DNA of 64,000 bases from Hanleya hanleyi (Eukaryota > Mollusca > Polyplacophora > Lepidopleurida > Hanleyidae). Position 1 is the first letter of the stretch. Every line of letters begins with the position of its first letter. Under the pieces are notes generated by a model, which saw nothing but the letters and a program-made list of their open reading frames with translations, was not told the DNA's origin and did not search any database. The stretch spans positions 17,419 to 81,418 of the forward strand of contig JAVTVY010020301.1 of the NCBI GenBank assembly GCA_036873755.1, in the 5' to 3' direction. The translations under genes were made by a program, and so were the position numbers. Shown here one piece after another: positions 1-9,671 of this stretch.

Positions 1-505
1 AGTGCTGAAGAGTGTACCTGCATCGTTCAAGAAACAAGCTGGCCTGGTATTACAACGGATGAAACAGAATCCTAACATGACTTGGAATGATAAAGGCGAA
101 CTACTGGTACAGAATCAGGTGGTACCCGGTACCCACATGACGGATTTAGTGAATGACCTGATGCGTCAACGCAGGTCGCACACGGATCCTCGAGGATGGG
201 AGGTCTTCGCTCAATGCTTGAAAGACATGCATGTACCACAGGAGTTGGTGGGGAACCCCCACCGCTGGGCCTTTATGCAACGAACCCAGCAATCGCCGAA
301 TGGGCCACTACCTTCTTGGGAATCCGAATGGGAACCGGAGTCACCCCCCAAAACACCACCACCACAACGGGCACCTTCTTTTCAGACCTTTAAAAAACCA
401 TCCTTGATCAGGACACCCAACATCTCCAGAGCCGTGACACGTAGCAAGTCAACGCGACGAACACGACGCTGGACACAACCACCCAAGGCCTGGAACACCT
501 ATTAA
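1..505 (+). CDS. Conserved Polinton structural-type protein, C-terminal part
   Basis: Open from the window edge in frame 2 and stopping at 503-505, so the N-terminus is missing. The homologue in copy B (49572-50379) shows that about 110 residues precede the visible part. The fragment has a compact N-terminal region (LKSVPASFKKQ...), a 'PGTHMTDLVNDLMR' segment, and 'GWEVFAQ.LKDMHVPQELVGNP', then a proline-rich stretch and a basic tail ending RRTRRWTQPP. I recognise it as an ORF that commonly sits upstream of the penton-like gene in invertebrate Polintons; its biochemical role is unknown to me. The basic tail would suit nucleic-acid or core binding (inference). Copy B carries a frameshift where this copy is open. 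Confidence 0.6.
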   Translation, partial: VLKSVPASFKKQAGLVLQRMKQNPNMTWNDKGELLVQNQVVPGTHMTDLVNDLMRQRRSHTDPRGWEVFAQCLKDMHVPQELVGNPHRWAFMQRTQQSPNGPLPSWESEWEPESPPKTPPPQRAPSFQTFKKPSLIRTPNISRAVTRSKSTRRTRRWTQPPKAWNTY

Positions 506-538
506 AACCAACAGCAGCAGCAGGACAGCTCAGTCGTC

Positions 539-1327
539 ATGTTTTACCTCACTCTACCCAGTAACAGTTCGCTGGATGTGTTTCCTGACATCACCTTGGC
601 CAAGTACGTGACCCAGTTACCGCAGCTGTTGCATGTACCTGGGCGCTGAGAATGTGGCCTCGTAGATATCCAATATCCTTACTCGTGGTACAACGTGCGA
701 GCCAATGAAGTGTGGTACGAGGTGACCTACGAAGGAAAAGACACCCGACTCACCCTCCTCGAAGGCCAATACGATACCCCCAAGGAGTTCATCGGTGGGC
801 TGTCAAGACTGTTGCATTATAAGGTTCTACGGGAGGTCACGAATACTTCAAAACTCATCAAATCCTTTCCCTTCAAGAATCACGTGGACTTCGATTACAA
901 CGCACATAACGACAAGGCACAGCTTATCGTCACCGCCAACGCGAGTGTCGTACTGAGTTCTATCCTACAGCAAATGCTGAGTTTCGATCTACGGACGTTC
1001 GTTGGTCCCACCGCCCACCAAGGCGAGATCCCGATTGATATGAAGTCGGGTATGTACGGACTCTACGTCTACTCGGACGTGGTGGACAACCACATCGTGG
1101 GCGATATCAACACACCTCTGTTACGGGTGGTCCCCATTAAAAAGTTGTATGGAGATCAAGTCACCCACAGTTTCACCCACATGCTCTACCTACCCGTACG
1201 ACAAACCCACATCAACGCTATCACGGTGAATATAACAGATGACACGGGACGACCGGTGGCATTCGAACGCGGGAAAGTGGTGCTGACACTTCATTTTCGA
1301 CAAGCACGTGCTCCCCACTTTGTATAA
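539..1327 (+). pseudogene. Penton-like minor capsid gene with one in-frame stop
   Basis: ATG at 539 opens a frame starting MFYLTLPSNSSLDVFPD and continuing to the stop at 1325-1327, about 262 codons, interrupted only by TGA at 647-649 (codon 37), where copy B has TGG. The N-terminal block (LPSNSS...FPD...YVTQLPQ...IQYPYSW) is a familiar signature of a Polinton ORF located just upstream of the capsid genes; position and size fit the single-jelly-roll minor capsid (penton) protein, but I infer that role from context. The stop codon of this frame overlaps the ATG of the next gene by one base (TAATG). Copy B is broken at a different codon, so each lesion is independent and recent. Confidence 0.55.
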
Positions 1328-1731
1328 TGAAGGTGCCTTACGAGTACGATGCACGCAACTATATGGACTATTATGCCCAACAGGCCGGCGGTGGCCTTCC
1401 GGTTTTCAGTGGTGCACGCATGCAACGAGGACATGGACTGGGGAACATACTCGGCAGCATCGTCAAAACGTTCCTGCCCTTGGTGACGCGTGGGGTGATG
1501 GCAATCGCCAAACAAGCGGTACGCAGTGGACTGCAAGTGGCCGGTGATGTCTTGGGGGGTACGGCACCCAAAGAAGCCTTGAAACGGCTGGCCAAAGAAG
1601 CGGGTGGCGTCTTGGTGGCCAAAGCACAACGTACCGTAGGGAATAAAAGACCTGCACCACCGAGACCACGCACCAGTCGACGACCGACCCAGCGACGACG
1701 CACATCGAAGACCCAGGATATCTTTTCTTAA
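1327..1731 (+). CDS. pVI/pX-like virion protein (134 aa)
   Basis: Intact 134-residue ORF whose ATG overlaps the stop of the penton-like frame. It has a tyrosine-rich start (YEYDARNYMDYY), a glycine-rich segment with QRGHGLG, a hydrophobic/amphipathic helix around residues 38-60 (NILGSIVKTFLPLVTRGV), a second helix, and a strongly basic proline/arginine-rich C-terminus. This layout resembles adenoviral precursor proteins pVI and pX, which are cut by the maturation protease and act in membrane disruption or core packing; function here is inferred. Three bases separate it from the capsid gene. Copy B's orthologue (48319-48723) is also open and differs at few positions, unlike most neighbouring genes. 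Confidence 0.6.
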   Translation: MKVPYEYDARNYMDYYAQQAGGGLPVFSGARMQRGHGLGNILGSIVKTFLPLVTRGVMAIAKQAVRSGLQVAGDVLGGTAPKEALKRLAKEAGGVLVAKAQRTVGNKRPAPPRPRTSRRPTQRRRTSKTQDIFS

Positions 1732-1734
1732 AAC

Positions 1735-2991
1735 ATGTCCTTGATCCACACCGAGTCCTGCCCCTCCACCAACAGTGAATTTGATTTGTGGACCGTGCCG
1801 CCCACACAGACCAGTGCCGAACAAGGATTATGGGTGGAGCATCTCCCGCTCTCCAGCATCAACGCAACAGGGCCCATCGAGTTCACCATCAGTAATGCGG
1901 ATACGGCCTATGTGGATTTAGCCCATACATACTTGTATGTGAAAGCCAAGATCGTCAATGGAGATGGCACCAGAATCGCCGACCAAGCAACGGTGGGCCC
2001 CACGAATCTCTGGCTGCACTCGATGTTTCAACAGGTGGATATATTTCTCAGCGACAAACTCATCAGTGACTCGACCAACACGTACCCCTATCGAGCCTAC
2101 ATCGAGACGCTGTTGTCGCATGGGCGAGAGGCTAAAAAATCTCAACTGACAGCCGCGTTATTCTACCAGGACAAAGCCGAGCACATGGGCGCAGAGAACG
2201 ACAATACGGGATATAGCAAACGGAAGGCTTTGACCGCGAACGGCGTCTCGGTGGATCTCATGGGTCGACTGCACGCAGACATGTTCATGCACGACCGGTA
2301 CCTCTTGAACAAGATCCCCATCAAAATCCGACTGATACAGGCGCCTCCGACCTTCGACTTGGTGGCAACTAACGTAAACGGGCATGCAGCTGACTATAAG
2401 ATTGTCATCGAAGACGCAGTCCTTTATGTCCGAAAAATGAAACCGAATCCAGCCGTACAATTGGGACACATGAAAGCCTTGGAAACAAAACCAGCCCAGT
2501 ACCTTATCCGACGTGTGCAAACCAAAGTGTTCTCTGTGTCTGCTGGAAATATGAGCGCCAACAAAGAAAACCTGTTACTGGGGGAACTACCCAAGCGATT
2601 GATCCTGGCCTGTGTGGAAAATACCAGTTTCAGCGGAGTCTACCCAGAGAACCCGTTTGATTTTAAACATTTCGGCATCAATTTTGTGGCCCTGCATGTG
2701 GATGGACAACAGGTCCCAGCCAGGGCCTTAACACCGAACTTTGGGCGCGCGAATTTCATTCGAGCCTATCAGAGCCTGTTTACAGCCACCGGTCAAATCA
2801 ACCAGGACGAAGGGAATTTTATCAGCCGGGAGGACTACGTGAACGGATACACGTTGTCCTGTTTCGATTTGACCCCCACCTTAGAGAACGACCATCAGCT
2901 GGCCTTCGCCAAGCAAGACAATTTACGGTTGGAAATTCACTTTCAACGAGCCCTCCGGAGCACCGTCAATGTAATCTGCTACGCCGAGTAA
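1735..2991 (+). CDS. Major capsid protein, double-jelly-roll candidate (418 aa)
   Basis: Open frame of 418 residues starting three bases after the pVI/pX-like stop. It matches the capsid protein typical of Polintons and adintoviruses: acidic N-terminus with SEFDLWTVPPTQTS, a first beta domain with 'TYLYVKAKIVNGDGT' and 'FQQVDIFLSDKLIS', a central linker, and a second beta domain rich in aromatic strands ([28 protein letters not shown]). Compared with copies B and C the C-terminus is shortened: about 35 bases are missing after ..ICYAE (2989), so the last 20 or so residues (ending NVLCDFST in the others) are absent and a new stop is used. Otherwise this is the only capsid frame in the window without an internal break. 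Confidence 0.85.
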   Translation: MSLIHTESCPSTNSEFDLWTVPPTQTSAEQGLWVEHLPLSSINATGPIEFTISNADTAYVDLAHTYLYVKAKIVNGDGTRIADQATVGPTNLWLHSMFQQVDIFLSDKLISDSTNTYPYRAYIETLLSHGREAKKSQLTAALFYQDKAEHMGAENDNTGYSKRKALTANGVSVDLMGRLHADMFMHDRYLLNKIPIKIRLIQAPPTFDLVATNVNGHAADYKIVIEDAVLYVRKMKPNPAVQLGHMKALETKPAQYLIRRVQTKVFSVSAGNMSANKENLLLGELPKRLILACVENTSFSGVYPENPFDFKHFGINFVALHVDGQQVPARALTPNFGRANFIRAYQSLFTATGQINQDEGNFISREDYVNGYTLSCFDLTPTLENDHQLAFAKQDNLRLEIHFQRALRSTVNVICYAE

Positions 2992-3017
2992 CTTCCTGTG
3001 TGACTTCTCCACCTAAC

Positions 3018-3480
3018 ATGGATACAGATCAGAAAACCACCGTGCTGGAGAATGACCCAGAGACACGTATGGTGTTTCAAGGGGTGTTCGCCCGAGATGT
3101 GTTTCCATTAGACCGTATGTATCCTGCTGCTTACGTTCTCAACACGGACCCGATGGATCGGTGAACATTGGGTGGGCGTGTACTTGACAGAACAGCAGGG
3201 GGAATACTTTGACCCGTACGGCATGCCACCCCTCCATCCCGATTTAACAGACTTCATGGATCAAGGCACAGAGACGTGGTGTTGGAACAGTCAAACGTTG
3301 CAAAGCCTAACCAGTAGCGTGTGCGAACAATATTGCTTGTTTTACCTGTACCATCGATGCCGAAGAAGATCCTTATCTACCATCGTACAGATGTTTGACC
3401 CCAAGGTAGAGGACCGCGATGTACTCGTATATGACTGAGCCGCCCATCATTTCAATGTACAAGCCCCGTTCTGGGCTTAA
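3018..3480 (+). pseudogene. Adenain-type maturation protease remnant, copy A
   Basis: Starts at ATG 3018, 14 bases after the old capsid stop position. The catalytic histidine block (GEHWV), the acidic FDPYG block and the cysteine block (Q-x6-C followed by EQYCLFYLY) are recognisable, as in adenovirus protease/Ulp1-fold peptidases. It is broken by a loss of bases just before the histidine block near 3163 (frameshift), a second small deletion after QMFD near 3399, and TGG to TGA at 3436-3438. The family cuts capsid and core precursors during virion maturation. The intact relative in this window is at 21885-22358. Confidence 0.8.
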
Positions 3481-3595
3481 GTTCTTTCAATGTATACACG
3501 CCCGCAGTTCTGGGCTTAAGTTTACAAGCCCCCTGTTCTGGGCTTCAGTTCTTTCAATGCACAAGCCCCCTGATCTGGGCTTCAGTTTTCACGTG
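3454..3595 (+). repeat. Tandem stem-loop repeats after the protease gene
   Basis: Four degenerate units of the form ACAAGCCCC-n-GTTCTGGGCTT-(A/C)AGTTCTTTCAATG. Each unit can fold AAGCCC against GGGCTT. The first unit is the end of the protease reading frame itself, so the array looks like amplification of the 3' coding end. Equivalent arrays follow the protease in all four protease copies (20508-20665, 22330-22460, 46505-46690), with different copy numbers. Confidence 0.8.
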
Positions 3596-3622
3596 GTTGT
3601 TCTCACGTTGTTGTTGTTACTG

Positions 3623-3628
3623 AATAAA
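3623..3628 (+). terminator. Polyadenylation signal of the capsid-side transcript
   Basis: AATAAA lies about 145 bases after the old protease stop, right after a GTTGTTGTTGTT run and the stem-loop array, and is followed by a T-rich stretch (GTCTTGTGTGTTTTATTC). The same arrangement is conserved at 22496-22501 (+), 20463-20468 (-) and 46469-46474 (-). Confidence 0.6.
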
Positions 3629-3639
3629 AAACAAAATGA

Positions 3640-4389
3640 GATCTCACCAAAAAACCCTGTCTTGTGTGTTTTATTCATAATGCATAAATGCCCAATGTGG
3701 AGATTCAGTCAAACTAAAATCAGTGGTGTAGGATGGGGCCAAAATATAACCCATCAATGTTAGAATGCAAGAGCACTATAGTAAAATAGAGAGCCAATGA
3801 AATCAGCCCACAGACCAAGTACGTGTTTTGGTCTAGGTTTGGAGCGGGCATTTCATTGAGGTGCGTGTAAAGGAAGACGGTGAGTGAAGACTCGTCCATA
3901 ACGTATAGATTAAGTTTATTACTATAAGTTCTATGTATATTTAAATATGGAAAAACCCGGATGTAAGATGAGAACCTGGATGTAAAACCGCAGTATCCAG
4001 ATGGAAGACGGAAATAACCCACTGGGAAACTCGGATGTTGAGAAGAACCCGGAAGTAGGCGCGGACGTAGGCGAAAGCATCCTAGTACCCGGATGTAGGC
4101 GCAGACGTGTACCTAGTACCCGTCCATTGGTCGTCGCTATATAGCTGAAATATTGCTGAATGCGACGTTAAACCCTAATTCTCTCGCTCTCTCTCCCGTC
4201 CATTCGTTCTTTTATCGATCGCTCATTGGCTCTTTTTTCTCGACCGCTGATTGGTCCAAATGGAACTGCCCATCCTTCCCAGGTTAATTTACAATCCCCT
4301 TTTGGGGTTCAAGCTCTGACTATCGATGCCGCAACATTGTCGCCGAACCTTGCCGAAAGGGAGACCTTGGACCTTTTGACCTGGATGTG
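3640..4389 (+). other. Non-coding end region of copy A, inner part
   Basis: No credible gene. Contains sequence shared with the 3' flank of the other protease copies (AGTGGTGTAGGATGGGGCC..., CCAAGTACGTGTTTTGGTCTAGG) and degenerate CCAAT-box repeats near 4205-4262 (TCATTGGCT, TGATTGGTCC on +), the weakened counterpart of the tandem CCAATCAG arrays in the other copies. Confidence 0.55.
4119..4204 (+). mobile_element. Short retroposed tail with 10 bp target duplication
   Basis: A 66 bp segment (4129-4194) containing ATATTGCTGAATGCGACGTTAAACCC and a CT-rich end is flanked by CCCGTCCATT on both sides (4119-4128 and 4195-4204). The core resembles the 3' tail of SINE/LINE repeats abundant in gastropod genomes. 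The related end of copy B lacks the insert, so it entered after the element. Confidence 0.55.
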
Positions 4390-6347
4390 ACCTTTAACCT
4401 TTTGACCCGACATTCAGCCACGCACTTCCGGAGAACCCGCGCGCGGGCGCGCGCTGCGGCCGAAGAACCAGCGCTCGCGCGCGCTGCCGCCGAAAAACCA
4501 GCGCTCGCGCGCGCTGCGGCCGGGGCGGGCCGGGCCGGGCCGGGAAAGGTGGAGGTAGTGTTTGAGCATTCTGAAAAACCGGAAGTGACGTCACACACTT
4601 GCTCAGACCCACCAAACCACGTGAATGTTAGTCCAGGTGGATGCTCCCCCACCTAGGCTTCACATGGATACCGCATTCGACAAAATAGGGCCATGAGGGG
4701 CCCACCTAGACCACAAAAACATCAATTTGCATACCCTTTGGTTACCGCGCATGTGCAGAATACCCTATTTCTACCCCTCATCCACGCCATCAGATGCTCC
4801 ATTACATAGGCTTCACATGGATACCTCACACGACCCATTGGAACCGAGAATAGCCCATCTCTAACCCCAACACACCCACATACACCCCCAAAAATGCATG
4901 CTTTCGATGCTACGGCATGCTACGGTTGGAAAGTAGATTTCCAACCGTAAATTGCCTTGCTTGGCGAGGGCCAGCTGATGGTCGTCCTGTAAGGTGGGGG
5001 TCAAATCGAAACAGAACAACGTGTATCCGTTCCCGTAGTCCTCCCGACTGATAAAATTCTCTTCGTCCTGGTTGATTTGACCGGTGGCTGTAAACAGGCT
5101 CTGATAGGCTCGAATGAAATTCGCGCACCCAAAGTTCGGAACCATTAGTGTAGTCAAGTGCTCCTGCATGAGAGCTTCACAATGCTACCTCACTCGACCC
5201 TATCGGACCATTAGTGGCCCACCTAGATCCCAACACGTTCGCACCGTGTGGACCTATACACACATTGCCATGCAGTATAGGCCTATGGGCCTACCCAGGT
5301 CTCGGTGACTTTTTTCAAAAATATCACCGTTTCGTGCCGGGACACTTCCTATCATGTTTGTCTTGACGAGACTAAGAAAACAAATCCAAACAACCATACC
5401 GCAAATGTCTAGAAGTAGGTTTCCCACTGGGCAAACATTGGTCCTATACCCCTAGTATGGGACTATATGGGTCTCCCTGAACTTTTTCCAAAAATTTCAA
5501 CGATTCGCTCCGCGACACTCCCTATCATGTTTGTCTTGACGAGACTAAGAAAACGAGACCCCACAACCTATACCGCAAATGTCGAGAAGTAGGTTTCCCA
5601 GAATGGTCCTATACCCCCCATACCCCATATAGGCATTTTCCCGTAATTTAGGATAAAGTCCGTGTTCCGTTTTTTTTTAGGAAAATTTTTACATACACCC
5701 ACCCTGGAACTAGGGGGAGATAACTCTATTGATAGGCACTGCCCGCTAAGCCCGGCGACCTATATACCCCCATACCCCATATAGGCATTTTCCTGGATTT
5801 TTCGATAAAGTCCGTGTTCCGTTTTTTTTTCAGGAAATATTTTACATGCACCCACCCATGACTGGATGCCCCTTCACATAGGCTTCACATTGATACCTCA
5901 TACAACTCCATCGGCCCATTAGGGGCTCCCCTAGGTCCCAAAACGTCTATTTCCATACCCTTGGTCCACCGCGCATGCGCAGAATGGTGACAACGCCCGA
6001 GCCGCTAGTCCAGTCAGATGCCCCTTCACGAATGCTTCACATGGATACCTCATATGACCCCATTGGACCATTAGGGGCTTCCTAGCTCCAAAACGTCTAG
6101 TTCATACCCTTTGGCCACCGCGCATGCGCAAAATGACACTAGTTCAATCCCACACCCAGCCCATCAGATGCCCCTGGACGAATGCTTCACTTTGATATCT
6201 CACTCGACCCCATCGGTCCACTAGGGACCCACCTCGATCCCAAAACGTCTATTTAGGTATAGAGTGTATAGATGACGCTACCATCGGAAGTGACGTCATT
6301 TTCACATCCGGGTGAAAGTTACCCCCATTTAGCCTTTCCCTACTACT
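4390..6347 (+). repeat. Terminal inverted repeat of copy A (right end)
   Basis: About 1.95 kb that matches, in the same outward direction, the outer end of copy B (about 54990-57022), as expected for opposite ends of one element family with long TIRs. Order outward: GC-rich block with runs of GCGC (4420-4545), ETS-CRE composite CCGGAAGTGACGTCA (4579-4593), two tandem units of about 185 bp containing CTTCCTATCATGTTTGTCTTG (5330-5640), paired blocks with GATAAAGTCCGTGTTCCG (5640-5860), three tandem units of about 150 bp carrying NRF1-like GCGCATGCGC (5870-6240), a last ETS-CRE site (6284-6298), and the terminus ATTTAGCCTTTCCCTACTACT. Confidence 0.75.
4925..5139 (-). pseudogene. Antisense capsid gene fragment inside the TIR
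   Basis: 215 bp on - encode the part of the major capsid gene corresponding to roughly 2739-2943 of copy A ([34 protein letters not shown]). It replaces about 50 bp that copy B has at the same point of its TIR (an NRF1 palindrome at 55586-55597), with TIR sequence ACCATTAGTGTAGTCAAGTGCT resuming immediately after. The fragment is therefore a secondary capture, inverted relative to the capsid gene. Confidence 0.85.
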
Positions 6348-6353
6348 ATGGTC

Positions 6354-6697
6354 ACCTGAGACGAAATCTATGAGGTCTGAAGCGTATTTACACGATAACA
6401 GGAACTTCGAACCAATATAGAATGAATACAAACGAATGATCAATGAATTTTAGTATCTTGCGAATGCTGTTTAACGAAATTACGAACGAAGATGTTTCCA
6501 GGGAATTATGAAATTCAATTACTATGTATCAATACCGAACTCTTTGCTAGGATCTTGTCTTGGCGTTATTGTCAGACCAACATAAGATACTCCTATCGAG
6601 CCACCCCTTTATGAACTCGAGTTAATATTTTACGACCAGAGTTTACAATTAAGCCGCGACTTATGCAAGGAATTTATGCAAGGAATAAATAGCATAC
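6354..6697. other. Host intron after exon 5
   Basis: No gene seen. On - this is the start of the intron that follows the 6916-6698 exon. A possible acceptor near 6590 (CTCGATAG) opens a short frame that stops after about 22 codons and lacks the features expected of the TMEM272 C-terminus, so I do not annotate it. Confidence 0.4.
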
Positions 6698-6916
6698 CTC
6701 CAATGAACCAGCCGAGGGAGAAACAAGAGATTGAACCAAGCCACCAGCCAACATAAGGTATTTCCTTCGGTTCTCTTTCGCACTGTGCTTTCTTGTAGCG
6801 ATTCCTTATTTCGACCAATAGTCTGATGACGAAAGCGAGTAGTGCGAAACTTCCGCTGACGATCAGGTATATAGGAATGTATCTCTCTGCCGGACAGTCA
6901 TTATTGTAAATAGAAC
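6698..6916 (-). CDS. TMEM272-like host gene, exon 5
   Basis: 219 bp exon on -, bounded by an acceptor TTCACAG (6917-6918 = AG) and donor GGAG/GTATGC (GT at 6697-6696). In phase with the previous exon (split glycine codon) it encodes GSIYNNDCPAERYIPIYLIV, a transmembrane helix, a basic linker and a second helix (SISCFSLGWFIGG). The DCP..(x)IPIYLIV block is the hallmark of transmembrane protein 272-like membrane proteins, whose molecular function is not established. The final exon is not found between here and the Polinton end at 6347; it is presumably beyond the left edge, so the element lies in this intron. Confidence 0.72.
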
Positions 6917-9611
6917 CTGTGAATATGGAATGGTAGATGATATAACCAACTAAAAGCATGTCGGAACTGTGGTGGTTAATACTTAAATCAATACACATAG
7001 AGACAGACATTATGGAGTAATCATTAATATTACATGCCCCCATTGTTGTTATCAAAGAAGTCAGCTGAAACACTTAACATTATTTATAGAGAAGTTTGGT
7101 AATTCTTGAAAGGTTTGATAGTATTTTCTTGCGAAACCACTCTGCAAAAGTTTCTCTGATATGTTGATCCCTCGTGTTTTTTTCTACAAGGTCTAGCCTT
7201 TACTGCTGGGTGAAATGTGTATACCCTATGTGCATTTTCTATGTCACAACATTGTAGAATCTGGCTAGACCATAATTTACCATCCAATGCTTGAAAATGC
7301 TTTTGTAAAGGGCATGTTTATAGTATTCGATCATTCGTATTCGGGAGGAGCAGGGACCATATGACAGTACCTAATAAGCAAGCGGTATTCAATGCCGAAC
7401 AAACAATCAGTGAAAATGTCCGACTGCGACACATGCAAACTGTTCACAAATGCGCGACTATTATCGGCAATGAATATCGCTATGGGCGACAACTGACTGT
7501 TTTATTATGCCCCCCACCCCCCGAGGGGGGCATATAGCGATCGCTTTGTCCGTCCGTCTGTCCGTCCGTCCGTCGGGGCGTCCGTCTGTCCGTCCGAGTT
7601 TCTTATCCGCGCGATATCGCGGTTAATATTTGATGGACAGGATTGAAACTTGCATGGAATGTGCCCAGTACCTCGTAGTTGTGCAGCGTAGAGTTTTTTT
7701 TCCGAGTTCCGGTATAATTTTCAAGAGTTATGGCCCTTTTCTGAAATCTCTACGAATTGGACTTGTCCGAGCTGGATCTTGGTTAATATTGTATGGACAA
7801 GTATGAAATTTGCACGATATGTGGTCAGTGCCCCACAGTTGTGCAGCGTAAAGTTTCTTCGCGTTTCGCTTATAGTTTCAAGAGTTATGGCCCTTTGTTC
7901 TTGAAATATCCATGAATTGGGACTTGTCCGGGCTGGATCTCGGTTAATATTGTATGGACAATTATGAAATTTGCAGGATATGTGGTCAGTGCCCTGTAGT
8001 TGTGCAGCGTGAAGTTTTTCCACGTTTCGCGTATATTTTCAAGAGTTATGGCCCTTTTTTCTTCAAATCTTTGTGAATCGGGACTTGTAGGGCTGGATCT
8101 CGGTTAATATTGTATGGACAAGTATGAGATTTGCAAGATATGTGGTCAGTGACCCATATGTGTGCAGCGTGAATTTTCTCTGCTTGCGATTATGTTTTCA
8201 AGAGTTATGGCCCTTTGTTCATCAAATCTAAGTGAATGAGATATATTTATTTGTCCAGGCTGGATCTCGGTCCATAACTGATTTGAACCAGGAAAACGGC
8301 TATATTATATGTTATTCTAAATTCCAAAGCAGACAACATAGGTCCTGAAGTATGAAATTGCCCCCAAAAGAGTAAATTGGGTGCAAAAATCAAAGTTCAC
8401 TGATCGCTTCGTAATTTCACCACAATATACTCCCAAGGAATGTAGGTCTCATAACCAGGTCACATTTTCGGATTTGGTGAAGCCCTGGTGACCATCTTGC
8501 ATCGAAACATCGTATTATCACTTGTTGGTTGATACTTGGAATATGTATTATGTAAGGCATGGCAAAAAAAGTGACAAACAGAATTTTATAACTATCCAAA
8601 TTAGGCCACCAACCAATACAGAACAGAACAGTGGCGGGGCAGTGTCGGATTAAAGCGGAAGAGGGGGGGCGGGGGGGGGGGGCATAGAATTGAGCACTCT
8701 CTGATTGCTTCTTTCCTGTGTTTAGGATTTGATACATTTTGAACAATTCTCAACATACTATGTGTTTGTATGCCCGGAATGTCAATCAGTTTCCAAATTA
8801 ATTAGCACTAAACACAGAAGCCGATGAAGTAACCTCCGATTCAAAGTCTATTCATCTGTTTCCGAAGTTTCCGAATTCCTGGATATAATATCGTCTCTGT
8901 TATGAATGGCATCACCTCATATATGACCATGGAGGACGATTGAGACGCGTTTCAGTGAGTAATCCTCATTTATGGACATAATTTCGTCCTTTTCAGCGAA
9001 AACCGATTCTGCTGGACTGAAAGGGTGGATGGTTTTATTTGTACAACATTCTTTATTCGAGTAAGCGAAACAATAAACAAGCGGTAAATTATTTAAAATC
9101 TTCTTCCAAAAGTTGGTATAAATGAATCCAATGTGACGCGGAACTCCTGTCCATTCTCCATCGCCAGGCTACCAAGAAACTGGAAAGATGTCCGAGTTCG
9201 TCGCTTGTCGCAAGCGCAAATTCTTCATCTGCTAGCATGTGGCAAACATAGTCTCGACCGAGCTAGATGAATAGAAAACTAATTAAATAACGCGTCGAAT
9301 ATAGTCATGGTTCTGTCCTACAATCATGGGAATTTATTTATGAGCAATTAAGAGGATATACCAGATACATCAGTACCTTTACGTATATGGAATTACAACA
9401 CATATAAGGGAAGTGGGAAGAGGTGCCGACAACATCTATCAATGTCCGATACGATACGCCAATTACTAGCCTGTCAGGAGAGGTCTATCATTCACCATAT
9501 TCTCCACTCCATGAGAGTTTACCTCGACCCGAACAAAAGACAAGAAAAAAGTATCAAATATTATTTCGTCAACAAGACACTTTGACAGTCGCGGACATTT
9601 GCTACACCTAC
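6917..9611. other. Host intron 4
   Basis: Intron between the exons at 9612-9671 and 6698-6916. It holds a repeat element at 7505-8290 and a G-rich run near 8663-8682. No other gene or exon was recognised. Confidence 0.55.
7505..8290. repeat. Hairpin, CCGT microsatellite and ~165 bp tandem repeats
   Basis: Begins with an inverted pair ATGCCCCCC / GGGGGGCAT (7508-7532), then a CCGT-rich run (7548-7596), then about four tandem units of about 160-165 bp. Each unit contains TATGGACAAGTATGAAATTTGCA..GTGGTCAGTG and CAAGAGTTATGGCCCTT. No coding capacity. The same architecture in reverse orientation is at 29800-30865. Confidence 0.75.
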
Positions 9612-9671
9612 CAATAACAACCATGGCGATGGGTATTGCTGTTCCAATCATAAGGCATACAAGAACACCAA
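9612..9671 (-). CDS. TMEM272-like host gene, exon 4
   Basis: 60 bp exon on - with acceptor TTTCTATTTCAG (AG at 9673-9672) and donor ATTG/GTAGGT. It reads GVLVCLMIGTAIPIAMVVIG, a transmembrane helix of the type found just before the DCP-IPIYL block in TMEM272-like proteins. Phases match both neighbours (two bases completing a codon at the start, one base left at the end). Confidence 0.75.

Larger units (their letters stand above)
1..6347 (+). mobile_element. Polinton/adintovirus-like element, copy A (right part)
   Basis: Capsid-side genes run in tandem on + (conserved structural ORF, penton-like, pVI/pX-like, major capsid, protease), followed by a long non-coding end that finishes at ACTACT (6342-6347). 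The same terminal motif closes the other two copies in the window (27269-27274 and 57017-57022). The left part, including integrase and ATPase if present, lies outside the window. The six bases after the terminus, ATGGTC (6348-6353), are the expected place of a target duplication, but the partner is not visible. Protease is followed directly by the end region, with no polymerase gene between. Confidence 0.85.

Noticed and set aside
1291..2520. Long antisense ORFs opposite the pVI/pX-like and capsid genes (177, 120, 114 and 110 codons)
   Set aside because: Shadows of conserved genes; copy B shows the same antisense frames because the sense sequence is conserved. No independent start, motif or promoter.
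6500..6600. Possible last exon of the TMEM272-like gene after an acceptor near 6590
   Set aside because: The frame stops after about 22 codons and lacks the cysteine and transmembrane features expected for the C-terminus.
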